Shown one piece after another: positions 9,139 to 18,543 of a stretch of DNA of 64,000 nucleotides (position 1 is its first letter; the number at the start of each line of letters is the position of its first letter). The position numbers and the translations under genes are program-made. Source of the DNA: Mycobacterium adipatum (GTDB taxonomy: Bacteria; Actinomycetota; Actinomycetes; Mycobacteriales; Mycobacteriaceae); contig NZ_CP015596.1 in NCBI RefSeq assembly GCF_001644575.1, positions 4,154,001 to 4,218,000 on the forward strand, written 5' to 3'. The notes beneath the pieces are model-generated. The model was not told where the DNA came from. It saw nothing but the letters and a program-made list of their open reading frames with translations, and made no database searches.

Positions 9139-9994
9139 CCCGATCGTGCGAAGCTGCGCGGTGCTGTTGCTGACGGTGGCGGGACTGACAGCATGCGGCG
9201 CCGAAAACCCGCCCGCGCCGACCTTCCCAAACTGGCCGCAGTCGCTGGCCGACTTCCGATTCCGGTGGGCCGCCGAACCGGGCATCGACCTCGTATCGGG
9301 CCCGGCAGTGCCGCTGCGCGCGTATTTGGAGTCCTACCGCATCGCTCAACTCACTCAGGACATCGGCGATGCTTACCCCGGTTTCGATCGCGCCGTCCCG
9401 CCACTGCCGAGCGACTCGCATGCCCCCGCGCAGTTACTCGGCATGCGCCCGTCGCCCGACGCGGAGCAGTTCGGTCCCCCGGGACCGTTCTACGGCAACG
9501 AGTACTTCCACATTCTTGAGATCACACCGATTGAGAGCGGCTACCGCGCCTACGTATGCGACGGCCTGTACAAGATCTTCCGCGACGGCAAAGAAGAGGA
9601 TGCGGGCAAATACGTGTCAGTCGTCGGCTACGGCGCCCGCACAGGCCTCCTTGACGTCAACGGCATGAAGGTGTGGCGCGTCGAGTTCACCGACACCCCG
9701 CCGGCCGCCAGTGCACCAGCGATGGTGACCGACCAACGCGGACCCAACCCCGCACCCGGCGGAGACGTGTTCGGGCCCTGGCACATCACCGGCGCTAACG
9801 ACGTCCGCTGGGGAACCCTGACCAATCGTGAGTCCACCGCCGACGAGTGGATCGACGGCGCACAGCGGCTCTCGCAATGCTCCGATCTGCTGCCGCACTG
9901 GCGCACTGAGCGCGACGCGAACATCGAAGCATCCCTCGACACACCACCGTCCGCGGAGCCCGCGTCACCCGGCTGGCCCGGCAGCACGGGGTAG
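9134..9994 (+). CDS. Putative lipoprotein, tandem paralogue 2
   Basis: A 286-residue paralogue of the preceding gene, with GTG start 9134 and the same GGAGG site carried by the duplicated 27 bp. The lipobox is LTAC with Cys21. Long blocks match paralogue 1, including PAPTFPNWPQSLADFRFRW, 'GPAVPLRAYLESYRI', 'FGPPGP', 'GYRAYVCDG', 'VFGPW' and the end 'EPASPGWP'. The middle section has diverged with small indels. Function is unknown. It ends 12 nt from the stop of cdsA on the opposite strand. Confidence 0.8.
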   Translation: MNPIVRSCAVLLLTVAGLTACGAENPPAPTFPNWPQSLADFRFRWAAEPGIDLVSGPAVPLRAYLESYRIAQLTQDIGDAYPGFDRAVPPLPSDSHAPAQLLGMRPSPDAEQFGPPGPFYGNEYFHILEITPIESGYRAYVCDGLYKIFRDGKEEDAGKYVSVVGYGARTGLLDVNGMKVWRVEFTDTPPAASAPAMVTDQRGPNPAPGGDVFGPWHITGANDVRWGTLTNRESTADEWIDGAQRLSQCSDLLPHWRTERDANIEASLDTPPSAEPASPGWPGSTG

Positions 9995-10005
9995 CTCGAC
10001 CGGAA

Positions 10006-10875
10006 TCAGGCCAACACGGTCAGCACGATCCAGGTGGCCACCGCAGACGGCAGCACCGAATCGAGGCGGTCCATCAGACCGCCGTGCCCGGGCAGCAGCG
10101 TGCCCATGTCCTTGATGCCCAGATCGCGCTTGACCTGGGACTCGACCAGATCTCCGAGGGTGCCGGTGATGACCAGCATGATGCCCAGCGGGATGCCGAC
10201 CCAGGCGGGCTTGTCGAGCAGGTACTGCACCGCCAGCACTGAGACCGCGACGCCCAGCAGCAGCGAGCCGGCCAGCCCCTCCCAGGATTTCTTGGGGCTG
10301 ATCGCCGGGGCCATCGCGTGCTTGCCGAACAACACACCGGCGGCGTAGCCACCCACATCGGAGGCCACCACACCGAGCATCAGACAGAACACCCGGCCGG
10401 CGCCGTCCTCGGGGTAGATCAGCAGCGCGCCGAACGCCCCGAACAGCGGGATCCAGGTGGCCAGGAAGATCGTCACCGCGACATCGCGCAGGTAGTTGCT
10501 GGGTGCGGCGCCCAAGCCGCCGCTCAGCAGCCGCCAGATCAGGCAGAGCACCACGGTCGCGCCGAACGCGCCCAGCGCGCCGGTGGCCCCGAACGGCCAC
10601 GTCAGCCACACGATGGCCTGCCCGCCGAGCAGCAGCGGGATCACCGGGATGGAGTACCCGCCGTCCCGCAGGCGTCGCACCACTTCGTGGGTGGCGACGG
10701 CCATCGCCGCGGCGACGACACCCACCCAGACCAGCGGGGCGAACAGCAAGATGGCGATCAGGGACCCGCCGAGCAGTACCCCGACGGCAATGGCGGCCGG
10801 CAGGTCACGACCCGCGCGCGAGGTTTTCTTCGGTGGTTCGGCGTCTACCACTGGACTTCCCTGCTGAAAGGTCAT
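10006..10875 (-). CDS. cdsA: Phosphatidate cytidylyltransferase
   Basis: A 289-residue polytopic membrane enzyme that makes CDP-diacylglycerol from phosphatidate and CTP, the branch point to phosphatidylinositol, cardiolipin and phosphatidylethanolamine. The CDP-DAG synthase signature near the C terminus is clear: SQVKRDLGIKDMGTLLPGHG followed by GLMDRLDS. About seven or eight hydrophobic segments precede it. Residues 1-30 are hydrophilic and cytoplasmic. Its ATG overlaps the frr stop by one base (TGATG), placing it in the pyrH-frr-cdsA operon. Confidence 0.96.
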   Translation of the reverse strand: MTFQQGSPVVDAEPPKKTSRAGRDLPAAIAVGVLLGGSLIAILLFAPLVWVGVVAAAMAVATHEVVRRLRDGGYSIPVIPLLLGGQAIVWLTWPFGATGALGAFGATVVLCLIWRLLSGGLGAAPSNYLRDVAVTIFLATWIPLFGAFGALLIYPEDGAGRVFCLMLGVVASDVGGYAAGVLFGKHAMAPAISPKKSWEGLAGSLLLGVAVSVLAVQYLLDKPAWVGIPLGIMLVITGTLGDLVESQVKRDLGIKDMGTLLPGHGGLMDRLDSVLPSAVATWIVLTVLA

Positions 10876-11432
10876 CAGACCTCCAACAGCTCGCCTTCTT
10901 TGTGTTTGACCAGCTCATCGATCTGCGTCACGTACTGCCCGGTGGTCTTGTCGAGGTCCTTCTCGGCCCGTCCCACCTCGTCCTCGCCGGCCTCGCCGTC
11001 CTTCTTGATCCGGGCCAGCTCGTCCATGGCCTTGCGGCGGATGTTGCGTACCGAGACCTTGGCGTCCTCCCCCTTGGCCTTGGCCTGCTTGACCAGTTCG
11101 CGCCGGCGCTCCTCGGTGAGCTGCGGGATGGAGATCCGGATGACGTTGCCGTCGTTGGACGGGTTGACGCCCAGGTCGGAGTTGCGGATGGCGTCCTCGA
11201 TCGGCTTCAGCTGGTTGGCCTCATAGGGCTTGATGACGACCAGGCGCGCCTCGGGGACGTTGATGCTCGACAGCTGGGTGATCGGCGTCGGGGAACCGTA
11301 GTACTCGATGTTCAGCCGGGAGAACATGCCGGGGTTGGCCCGACCGGTGCGGATCGACGACAGGTCGTCGCGCGCCACCGACACCGCCTTTTCCATCTTC
11401 TCTTCAGCGTCGAAGAGGGTCTCGTCGATCAC
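10875..11432 (-). CDS. frr: Ribosome recycling factor
   Basis: A 185-residue protein, the standard length for RRF, which with EF-G splits post-termination ribosomes. The opening [17 protein letters not shown], the [12 protein letters not shown] motif, '[20 protein letters not shown]' and the ending [11 protein letters not shown] are diagnostic. It overlaps pyrH upstream by 4 nt and cdsA downstream by 1 nt, so the three are translated from one message. Confidence 0.98.
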   Translation of the reverse strand: MIDETLFDAEEKMEKAVSVARDDLSSIRTGRANPGMFSRLNIEYYGSPTPITQLSSINVPEARLVVIKPYEANQLKPIEDAIRNSDLGVNPSNDGNVIRISIPQLTEERRRELVKQAKAKGEDAKVSVRNIRRKAMDELARIKKDGEAGEDEVGRAEKDLDKTTGQYVTQIDELVKHKEGELLEV

Positions 11433-12187
11433 GGTGTCTCCTTGTCCGAGGTGACCAGTGTTCCGATCTTCTCACCTGCAACCGCTCGCGCGATATTTCC
11501 GTCGGTGAGGAGATTGAACACCAGGATCGGCATGCCGTTGTCCATACACAGGCTGAATGCGGTGGAGTCGGCGACCTGCAGGCCCCGATCGATGACCTCA
11601 CGGTGGGTGATCGCGGTCAGCAACTCGGCATCGGGATTCTTGCGGGGATCGTCGGTGAACACCCCGTCGACCGCCTTGGCCATCAGCACCACCTCGGCGC
11701 CGATCTCCAGGGCGCGTTGCGCGGCGGTGGTGTCGGTGGAGAAGTACGGCAGGCCCATACCGGCGCCGAAGATCACCACCCGGCCCTTCTCCAGGTGCCG
11801 TCGGGCGCGCAGCGGGATATAGGGCTCGGCGACCTGCCCCATGGTGATCGCGGTCTGCACCCGGGTGTCGATCCCTTCCTTCTGCAGGAAGTCTTGCAGC
11901 GCAAGGCTGTTCATGACGGTGCCGAGCATGCCCATGTAGTCACTGCGGGTGCGTTCCATCCCACGCTGCTGCAGCTGAGCGCCGCGGAAGAAGTTGCCTC
12001 CACCGATGACGACGGCGACCTGGGCGCCGGCCCGGACGACGTCGGCGATCTGCCGGGCCACCAGTGCCACCACATCGGGGTCAAGACCGACCTGGCCGCC
12101 ACCGAACATCTCGCCACCGAGCTTCAGCAGCACACGTGAGTACGCGGGCCGGATGACTCCCGGGCCGCCGTTGTCTGGCTCCGCCAT
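11429..12187 (-). CDS. pyrH: UMP kinase
   Basis: A 252-residue amino-acid-kinase-fold enzyme that phosphorylates UMP to UDP in pyrimidine nucleotide synthesis. Recognisable parts are the glycine-rich nucleotide loop [10 protein letters not shown], the '[11 protein letters not shown]' segment, '[17 protein letters not shown]' and '[13 protein letters not shown]'-like C-terminal sequence (here [13 protein letters not shown]). The first ~13 residues ahead of '[11 protein letters not shown]' are a typical actinobacterial extension. It is the first gene of the pyrH-frr-cdsA operon. Confidence 0.97.
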   Translation of the reverse strand: MAEPDNGGPGVIRPAYSRVLLKLGGEMFGGGQVGLDPDVVALVARQIADVVRAGAQVAVVIGGGNFFRGAQLQQRGMERTRSDYMGMLGTVMNSLALQDFLQKEGIDTRVQTAITMGQVAEPYIPLRARRHLEKGRVVIFGAGMGLPYFSTDTTAAQRALEIGAEVVLMAKAVDGVFTDDPRKNPDAELLTAITHREVIDRGLQVADSTAFSLCMDNGMPILVFNLLTDGNIARAVAGEKIGTLVTSDKETP

Positions 12188-12311
12188 CAGACTCCTTGCT
12201 GTCCCGATACAGAATCGCCACCCAGGCGAATCCGCGCGGACGGCGTCACCAATCCTGCCTCATGAAGGCTCTCTGGCCCCGTCGGGGTGGCCGCAGCCTG
12301 TCCGGCAGCGC

Positions 12312-13010
<699 letters not shown>

Positions 13011-13017
<7 letters not shown>

Positions 13018-13460
13018 GTGTCAATATGATTGACATGGTCGAGCCCGCGGAGGAGCAGCCGCTCGGATATCTGTTGCACCGGGTCGCGTCGACGTTGCGC
13101 AACGAGGTCACCGCCACCGTGCTCGACCCGTTGGAACTGGCCTTCCCGCAATACCTGTGCATGCGGATCCTGTCCAAGGCGCCGGGCCGTTCCAACGCCG
13201 AGCTGGCGCGCGAGCTGTCGGTGTCGCCGCAGGCGATGAACATCGTGCTGCGCGGACTGCAGGGCCGCGGCCTGGTGGCCCGGCCCACCAGCGTCGCCTC
13301 CGGGCGGGCACTGCCCGCGGAGCTCACCCGCGACGGCCTGGCGCTGTTGAAGCGCACCGACGCCGGGGTGCGGGCCGCCGAGCGACGGGTGCTGGGCCGG
13401 CTGAGCGACGACGACCGGGATGCGCTCAAGCGCATCCTGGCCGCCGTCGGCGTCGACTAG
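13011..13460 (+). CDS. MarR family transcriptional regulator, resembling Rv2887
   Basis: A protein of up to 149 residues. A TTG at 13011 gives the longest form, but ATG at 13035 (MVEPAEEQPLGYLLHRVA, 141 residues) is more likely, since it leaves both palindromes in the leader. The winged helix is visible in SNAELARELSVSPQAMNIV, then LRGLQGRGLVARP and a beta-wing SVASGRALPAELT. From memory it resembles Rv2887, the repressor whose loss derepresses the Rv0560c methyltransferase. Here such a methyltransferase is the divergent neighbour. The regulator probably represses both genes. Confidence 0.9.
13019..13035. promoter_or_regulatory. MarR-type operator candidate 2 (7-3-7 palindrome)
   Basis: TGTCAATATGATTGACA is a perfect inverted repeat with an ATG spacer. 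It is nearly the same motif as candidate 1 and is placed in tandem with it. It abuts the likely marR start codon at 13035, so bound repressor would block marR expression. Confidence 0.8.
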
Positions 13461-13741
13461 AGCCGGAAGGTCGCGCCGCGGTCCTCGCCGCGCTCCCCGG
13501 TGAGCACAGCGCCGGGGTCGACCTCCGCCTTGGTCAGCGACCGGAACAGCACGCCGATGGTGTCACCCACGCTCGCCTCGTCGCGCCGCTTGCGGAACGA
13601 CTCGATACCGTCGACGACGGTGGCGCGGTCACCGATCCACACCTGATCGCCGACCCGCAACGATCCCTCGGCAATCGTGCCGGTCGCCACCACACCGCGG
13701 CCCTTGATGTAGAACACGTCGTCGATCGGCATGCTGAACAT
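13457..13741 (-). CDS. Stand-alone EF-Tu domain II-like protein
   Basis: A 94-residue protein consisting essentially of one translation-factor beta-barrel: MFSMPIDDVFYIKGRGVVAT, then GTIAEGSLRVGDQVWI and 'VGDTIGVLFRSLTKAEVDPG', the hallmark order of EF-Tu domain II ('V..I.GRG.V.TG..E.G...VGD'). There is no GTPase domain, so it is not an elongation factor; the same frame is open upstream but there it is antisense to nothing recognisable. The ATG at 13741 lies 23 nt after the amine oxidase stop, so it is probably the last gene of that operon. Its stop overlaps the marR stop by 4 nt. Function is unknown. Confidence 0.7.
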   Translation of the reverse strand: MFSMPIDDVFYIKGRGVVATGTIAEGSLRVGDQVWIGDRATVVDGIESFRKRRDEASVGDTIGVLFRSLTKAEVDPGAVLTGERGEDRGATFRL

Positions 13742-13764
13742 GGGCAGTGACGCTACCCGTACGG

Positions 13765-15741
13765 CTAATGCCCGTGACAGGCCTTCGGCGGCGACGGGGG
13801 CAGGTCCAGGGCGGGGTTGCCGTCGAAGAACCCGACCGGCTTGAGCTTGAATCCGGTGTAATGACAGGGCATCACCGGCCAGTCCTCGGGACACACCACG
13901 TGGTGAGCACCGACGGTGTACCAGAGCACGACGTCGGTGTTCTCCAACGGAGCGTCGTCGGCCACGTACTCCGGCAGCCCCTGGGCGTCGGCGCACTGGT
14001 ACATATAGTCCCCCGCCGCGTACAGCTCCTTGGCATCGAACTTGGTCACCCACAGGTTGTGCTGGACAAAGCGCGCCCTGTCATAGATGACCGAACCCTG
14101 CTGCACCATCACCGGAACGATGTCCTTGGGCATCAGCTTGTAGCCGACCGGCGACCCGAGCTCGTTGAGCTTGGACGGGTTGACCACCTTCCAGTACCGG
14201 CCGGTGGAGTATTCCCAGTCCCGGGCGCCCTGCGCCTCCGAAGCGACCAGCGTGTCCCTGGTGATCCACGCGTTGTGGTGCGGGTTGAGTGCCGGGTCGG
14301 GTTCCGGGATCGAATCCACCTCGTAGACACTGTTTCCCGGACCGTCGATGCACATGTCCATCCGGAAGTTGAAAAAGTGCTGATGGTTGGGACCATACAT
14401 ACCCGGGGCCACCATCTTGCCCCAGCGCGGCGTCTCCCCGTCGGCGATCGACCCAGTGGTCAGCACACCGGTCAGCTTGACCTCCATCTCGATCGACGCA
14501 TCGTTGTACAGGTACCAGAAGAACCCGTACTCGTAATTGCCCACCGTGCAGATCATCGAGATCACCAACCGCCGGGACCGCCGCACCTCGACCTCGCCGG
14601 TGCGGAAATCGGTGTGCTTCCAGGAAATCCCGTAGTCCTCCTCGTGCATGCAGATCGCGTTGGGGATCGTGACCGCGTTACCGTTGGAGTCGTTGACCGT
14701 GCCGTCGAAGTAGAAGATCTCACCCAGACAGTCGCAGCCCAGCGTCAGCGGGTTGGCCGAAAACCCCATGCCGACCTCACCCATGTCGAAGACATTCTTG
14801 TTCCAGTGCGTCGGTGACGAATCCCCATAGGGCACCACCATTTCCGACAGGGCCGCCCGGTACATGATCGGCCGAACGGTGCCGCGGTCGCTGTAGGTGA
14901 GCTCGTGCAGCACCAGACCTTCGCGCGGGTTGAAGCCCACCCGCAGGGACCACTTCTGCCATTTCACGTTCCAGCCGTCCACGGTGAAGCTCGGACCGTC
15001 GGGCTGGGTGATCTCGATGGGCTTGACGTCGTCGCGGAATCCATCGAACGCCGGCCGGTTATCGGGTGAGAACATGAACTGCTCGGCGTAATTGCCGCTC
15101 TTCGACGGGAGCGCGACCACGCCATGGTCCTCGACGTCGAGCACCGTCATGGTGTCCAGGTCGAAGGTGACGATGAGACCCTCGACGGGCCGGGCGTATC
15201 CGTTCTCCGATGGTGCGGCCCGCATGAATGTCAGCGGCCGGCAGATCAGCGGCGAATTGTCGTAGTGATCCTGCGCCCCGTAGTAACCGGCCGGCCACGG
15301 ATCGATCATGGCGAGGCTGAAATCGGTGACACCGCGTCTGCGCAGCGCCTCCTGCCAGCGCGGATCCTTCATCACCGCCTCCTCCACGCCGGTCATGTGC
15401 TCAACCAGATAGGACGGGAAGCGCCCGGGAATCGGGGTCCAGGAGTCGATGACGCGGGCGTCGATGTCCACCACCGCCTCATAGATCATCTTGGCCGCAC
15501 CGTCGTACATCGTCACGAACGCGCGTCGCGGAACACCCTGGGCCCCCTCGAAGGTCAGCGTCGCGGTCTTGGCCGGTTCGGCCAGGCTGATCATCACGAA
15601 CTTCAATGTCGGCGTGGCGTAGGCGGATCCGGTGATGACGGCCGCGGCCGCCTCGATCTCGGCGCCGGTCAGCGGATCGAGAGGGTACCGCGTGGCACCT
15701 TCGGTGAGTTCGGCACTCAACACGGTGCTGTCCATCGTCAT
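13765..15741 (-). CDS. Copper-containing primary amine oxidase
   Basis: A 658-residue enzyme oxidising primary amines to aldehydes with release of ammonia and hydrogen peroxide. The topaquinone precursor is Y403 in the NYEY motif, the catalytic base is D319 in 'VFDMGEVGMG', and the conserved GCDCLGEIFYFDG follows. Copper ligands are H453 and H455 (NHQH) and, by alignment to the Arthrobacter enzyme as recalled, H614 in 'GAHHVVCPEDWP'. The ATG at 15741 overlaps the permease stop (ATGA); the longer upstream frame is a shadow of the permease. The adjacent APC permease probably imports the substrate. No signal peptide is seen, so it is likely cytoplasmic. Confidence 0.95.
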   Translation of the reverse strand: MTMDSTVLSAELTEGATRYPLDPLTGAEIEAAAAVITGSAYATPTLKFVMISLAEPAKTATLTFEGAQGVPRRAFVTMYDGAAKMIYEAVVDIDARVIDSWTPIPGRFPSYLVEHMTGVEEAVMKDPRWQEALRRRGVTDFSLAMIDPWPAGYYGAQDHYDNSPLICRPLTFMRAAPSENGYARPVEGLIVTFDLDTMTVLDVEDHGVVALPSKSGNYAEQFMFSPDNRPAFDGFRDDVKPIEITQPDGPSFTVDGWNVKWQKWSLRVGFNPREGLVLHELTYSDRGTVRPIMYRAALSEMVVPYGDSSPTHWNKNVFDMGEVGMGFSANPLTLGCDCLGEIFYFDGTVNDSNGNAVTIPNAICMHEEDYGISWKHTDFRTGEVEVRRSRRLVISMICTVGNYEYGFFWYLYNDASIEMEVKLTGVLTTGSIADGETPRWGKMVAPGMYGPNHQHFFNFRMDMCIDGPGNSVYEVDSIPEPDPALNPHHNAWITRDTLVASEAQGARDWEYSTGRYWKVVNPSKLNELGSPVGYKLMPKDIVPVMVQQGSVIYDRARFVQHNLWVTKFDAKELYAAGDYMYQCADAQGLPEYVADDAPLENTDVVLWYTVGAHHVVCPEDWPVMPCHYTGFKLKPVGFFDGNPALDLPPSPPKACHGH

Positions 15742-17258
15742 TTGGCTGCGTCCTCCGCTTCTGTCTTGGTGAGGTCGAAAACGGCCAGGTGGGCCAGTGC
15801 GTCTTCTTGGGAGACCTTGTGCGCCGATCGGCGGCCGAAGATGTAGACGGTCAGTCCGAGGGCGAACATGCCCACGCTGATGCTGCCGACCCAGGTCATC
15901 CAGGTGGCCTGCGGCACGTCGATCCACGGCGTGACGAATGAGTAGTAGATGCCGGCGACGGTAGCCAGCGAGCCGACGATGACGGCGATCCACACCCCAA
16001 CCATCCCGCCCGGAATCCGCCAGAACGTCTCGGCGGCATAGCGATCGGCGTAACGCTTGCGCGCCACCAGCACCGGGATGAGGAAGAAGAAGCCGGACAG
16101 CAACCACACGGTGCTCAGGCCACCCTGCAGGTACACCGTCACGTTGGCCATGCTGCTCTGCGAGTACAGCCCGACCAGGATCAGTGAGGAAATGACGCCC
16201 TGGATCAGGATGGCGGTCACCGGGTTACGGGTGCGCGGGTTCAGATGGGTGAAGATGCGCGGCAGATGGCGTTCCAGGCCGGAGACGAAGATCAACCTCG
16301 AGTAGGCGACCTGATAGGTCATCAGGGCGACGATGATGATGAAGGCCAGCACCACCGCACCGATCTCCATCAGTCCCGGGAAGCCGGCGACATCGAGCAT
16401 GCCGATCACACCGGTGACGGGGTCGATCTGATCACCGGGCAGCGCCATGATGGTGCCGAGTGTGGTGAGCAGGTAGATCGCCACCAACGCCGCCGAGCCC
16501 CACAGGATCATCTTCGGGCCGCTCTTGCGGACCGAGAGGAACTCCGCGCCCATGTTGTACGGGGTCTCCACCCCCAGCAGGTAGAGCAGCACCGTCCCGT
16601 AGAGGAAGCCGGCTACCGCGAAGTTCGGAATGGTTGCCTCGGCCCAACTGAACGGGGTCGCCGAGCCGTTGTTGACGGCAAACAGCAGTCCCGAGATGAA
16701 GATGGTCAGGGTCAGCACACCGTAGACGACGAAGACGATGTTCATGATCTTCTGGTTCGCCGCGAGTTTGGCCAGCGCCAGACCGATGACGGTCCACAGG
16801 ATCACCAGTTGCAGGATGATGCTGGTGGTGAGGCCCAGTTCGGCGTGGAAGGCCAGCAGCAGCAACTGCAGAACGATCGCCGGGGACGAGGCGGCGTTGA
16901 GAATCACCGGCACCCAGGACAGGTATCCGCCGATGAAGCCCCAGGTCTCCCCCATGGTGCGGGTGGCCCAGATGTACACCCCGCCCTGGCCCGGCCACAG
17001 GTTGCCGAGTTCGACGACCGCCATGCCCGCCGGAACCAGGAAGGTCAGGATGCCGAGCACCCACATCGGGATCGCGGTCCACCCGCCGCCGGCCATCACC
17101 GAGGAGCCGGTGATCCAGCAGATGATGAACACGTAGGCGGCGGTGAGGCCGAACGTCGTCATCACCTTCGGCAAGATCTGTTCCGGGACAAGCTCGGTGG
17201 TCATGAGCTTGTCGCGGTCGACGGTGCCGGCAGGCACCGCGTCTGTTTCTGCGGTCAT
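15738..17258 (-). CDS. APC superfamily amino acid/polyamine permease
   Basis: A 506-residue membrane protein with about 12 hydrophobic segments. The N-terminal part contains WTAIPMWVLGILTFLVPAGM and 'LGNLWPGQGGVYIWATRTMG', a strong match to the APC-family pattern near TM2 ('WPxxGGxYxW'). Its ATG overlaps the stop of the upstream ATPase gene, and its stop overlaps the amine oxidase start, both as ATGA. It very probably supplies amines or amino acids to the oxidase. The substrate cannot be read from the sequence. Confidence 0.9.
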   Translation of the reverse strand: MTAETDAVPAGTVDRDKLMTTELVPEQILPKVMTTFGLTAAYVFIICWITGSSVMAGGGWTAIPMWVLGILTFLVPAGMAVVELGNLWPGQGGVYIWATRTMGETWGFIGGYLSWVPVILNAASSPAIVLQLLLLAFHAELGLTTSIILQLVILWTVIGLALAKLAANQKIMNIVFVVYGVLTLTIFISGLLFAVNNGSATPFSWAEATIPNFAVAGFLYGTVLLYLLGVETPYNMGAEFLSVRKSGPKMILWGSAALVAIYLLTTLGTIMALPGDQIDPVTGVIGMLDVAGFPGLMEIGAVVLAFIIIVALMTYQVAYSRLIFVSGLERHLPRIFTHLNPRTRNPVTAILIQGVISSLILVGLYSQSSMANVTVYLQGGLSTVWLLSGFFFLIPVLVARKRYADRYAAETFWRIPGGMVGVWIAVIVGSLATVAGIYYSFVTPWIDVPQATWMTWVGSISVGMFALGLTVYIFGRRSAHKVSQEDALAHLAVFDLTKTEAEDAAK

Positions 17259-17974
17259 AGGATTTGTCCGTCCTTCATTCGCACTACCCGGCTTGCTTCT
17301 TCGGCCACTGCTGCGTCATGGGTGCTGGCGACGACGGTGACGCCCAGCGTCGAGCACAGATCGCGCAACATGCGCACCACCGTCTCCCCCGTACGGTGAT
17401 CCAGGTTGGCCGTGGGTTCGTCGGCCAACACAAGCGTGGGATTGCTGATCAGCGACCGTGCGATGGCGGTGCGCTGCTGTTCACCGCCGGACATCTTGGT
17501 CGGCTGGTGGTGTACCCGGTGCCCGAGGCCCACGATCTCCAGTAGTTCGGTCGCGCGCCGACGAAGCGCCTTGCGATCGTAGGGCTCGAACATCAAAGGG
17601 AGCTCCACATTTTCGACGGCCGACAGGAACGGGATCAGGTTGTAGCTCTGGAAGATGAACCCGATGGTGTCGTGGCGTAGCGCGGCGAACTGGCTCTCGG
17701 TGAGCTTGCCGGTGTCTTGACCCGCCACCGACACCGTGCCCTTGGTCGGCCGATCCAGACCCCCCATGATGTTCAACAGGGTGGACTTGCCGCTGCCACT
17801 GGGACCCATCAGGCAGACGAATTCACCCGGCATGACCCGCAGTTCGACGGCGATGAGGGCCTTGACCACCTCATCACCGAGTTTGTGGAGCTTCCAGACG
17901 TCGGAGATGTCGACGACGGGAGCCGGCGTGGCCGGTGCGCCCGCCTTCACGGGAGTCTCATCGATGGCGGTCAT
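17255..17974 (-). CDS. ABC transporter ATP-binding protein, MacB/LolD-type
   Basis: A 239-residue nucleotide-binding protein. Walker A is GPSGSGKS (57-64), the Q-loop is '[10 protein letters not shown]', the signature is MSGGEQQR, and Walker B with its glutamate is '[12 protein letters not shown]'; a switch His follows in 'STHD'. The 'LxxxLxxPTxGxVxxxG' layout and the '[16 protein letters not shown]' segment place it in the MacB/LolD group that pairs with FtsX-type permeases. The ATG at 17974 fits the ribosome-binding site GGAGG visible just upstream on this strand. Two matching permeases lie directly upstream. Confidence 0.93.
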   Translation of the reverse strand: MTAIDETPVKAGAPATPAPVVDISDVWKLHKLGDEVVKALIAVELRVMPGEFVCLMGPSGSGKSTLLNIMGGLDRPTKGTVSVAGQDTGKLTESQFAALRHDTIGFIFQSYNLIPFLSAVENVELPLMFEPYDRKALRRRATELLEIVGLGHRVHHQPTKMSGGEQQRTAIARSLISNPTLVLADEPTANLDHRTGETVVRMLRDLCSTLGVTVVASTHDAAVAEEASRVVRMKDGQIL

Positions 17975-17976
17975 GG

Positions 17977-18543
17977 CTATCCTCCGCTGCTCAGTGATCG
18001 GATCGGTGGCCGCGATGCGGCATTCCAGGTGGGGATGATGCTGGTGGCCACGGCCGCAACGATGCTGACCACCACCGCGATGAATGCCCCCAGTGCCAGC
18101 CCACCGAAGTCGACGCCCGCGGGTGCGAGCCCGGTGACGTCGAGCAGGGCGCCGGTGACTGCGGCCAAACTCGCGCCCCCGGCGGCACCCACCACGGCAG
18201 CGACAACAGGTTCCACGAGCAGTGCGGCGACCACCGGTAGACGCGGAATACCGTTGGCACCAAGCACACCGAGCTCGCGGGTGCGGTTGGCGACGGTTCG
18301 GGTGGTGGCCACGGCCACCTCGACGACACCGACCAGCAGCACCGTCACCGCGATGAGGACCACCGCCGCGCCGATCTCGTCGGCGTTGCCGAGGGAGGCG
18401 GACTGGGCGCTGATGCCTTCGGACATCCCGAACACGATGACGACCAGAAAGGCGCCGGTCGCGGTGGTGATGGCGGGCAGCGTCATCTCGCGCAGCCGCC
18501 GCCGCGCCGACAGCCAACCGTAGGACAGGCCGTATCTCATCAT
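17977..18543 (-). CDS. FtsX/MacB-type ABC transporter permease, short
   Basis: A 188-residue membrane protein, half the usual MacB permease size, with about four hydrophobic segments. It contains TRELGVLGANGIPR, the cytoplasmic coupling motif of FtsX domains, and ends in 'AATSIIPTWNAASRPPIRSL', the usual C-terminal FtsX pattern. There is no extracytoplasmic MacB core domain, in contrast to its neighbour. Its stop is separated from the ATPase ATG by 2 nt, and its ATG directly follows the stop of the larger permease. Confidence 0.85.
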   Translation of the reverse strand: MMRYGLSYGWLSARRRLREMTLPAITTATGAFLVVIVFGMSEGISAQSASLGNADEIGAAVVLIAVTVLLVGVVEVAVATTRTVANRTRELGVLGANGIPRLPVVAALLVEPVVAAVVGAAGGASLAAVTGALLDVTGLAPAGVDFGGLALGAFIAVVVSIVAAVATSIIPTWNAASRPPIRSLSSGG

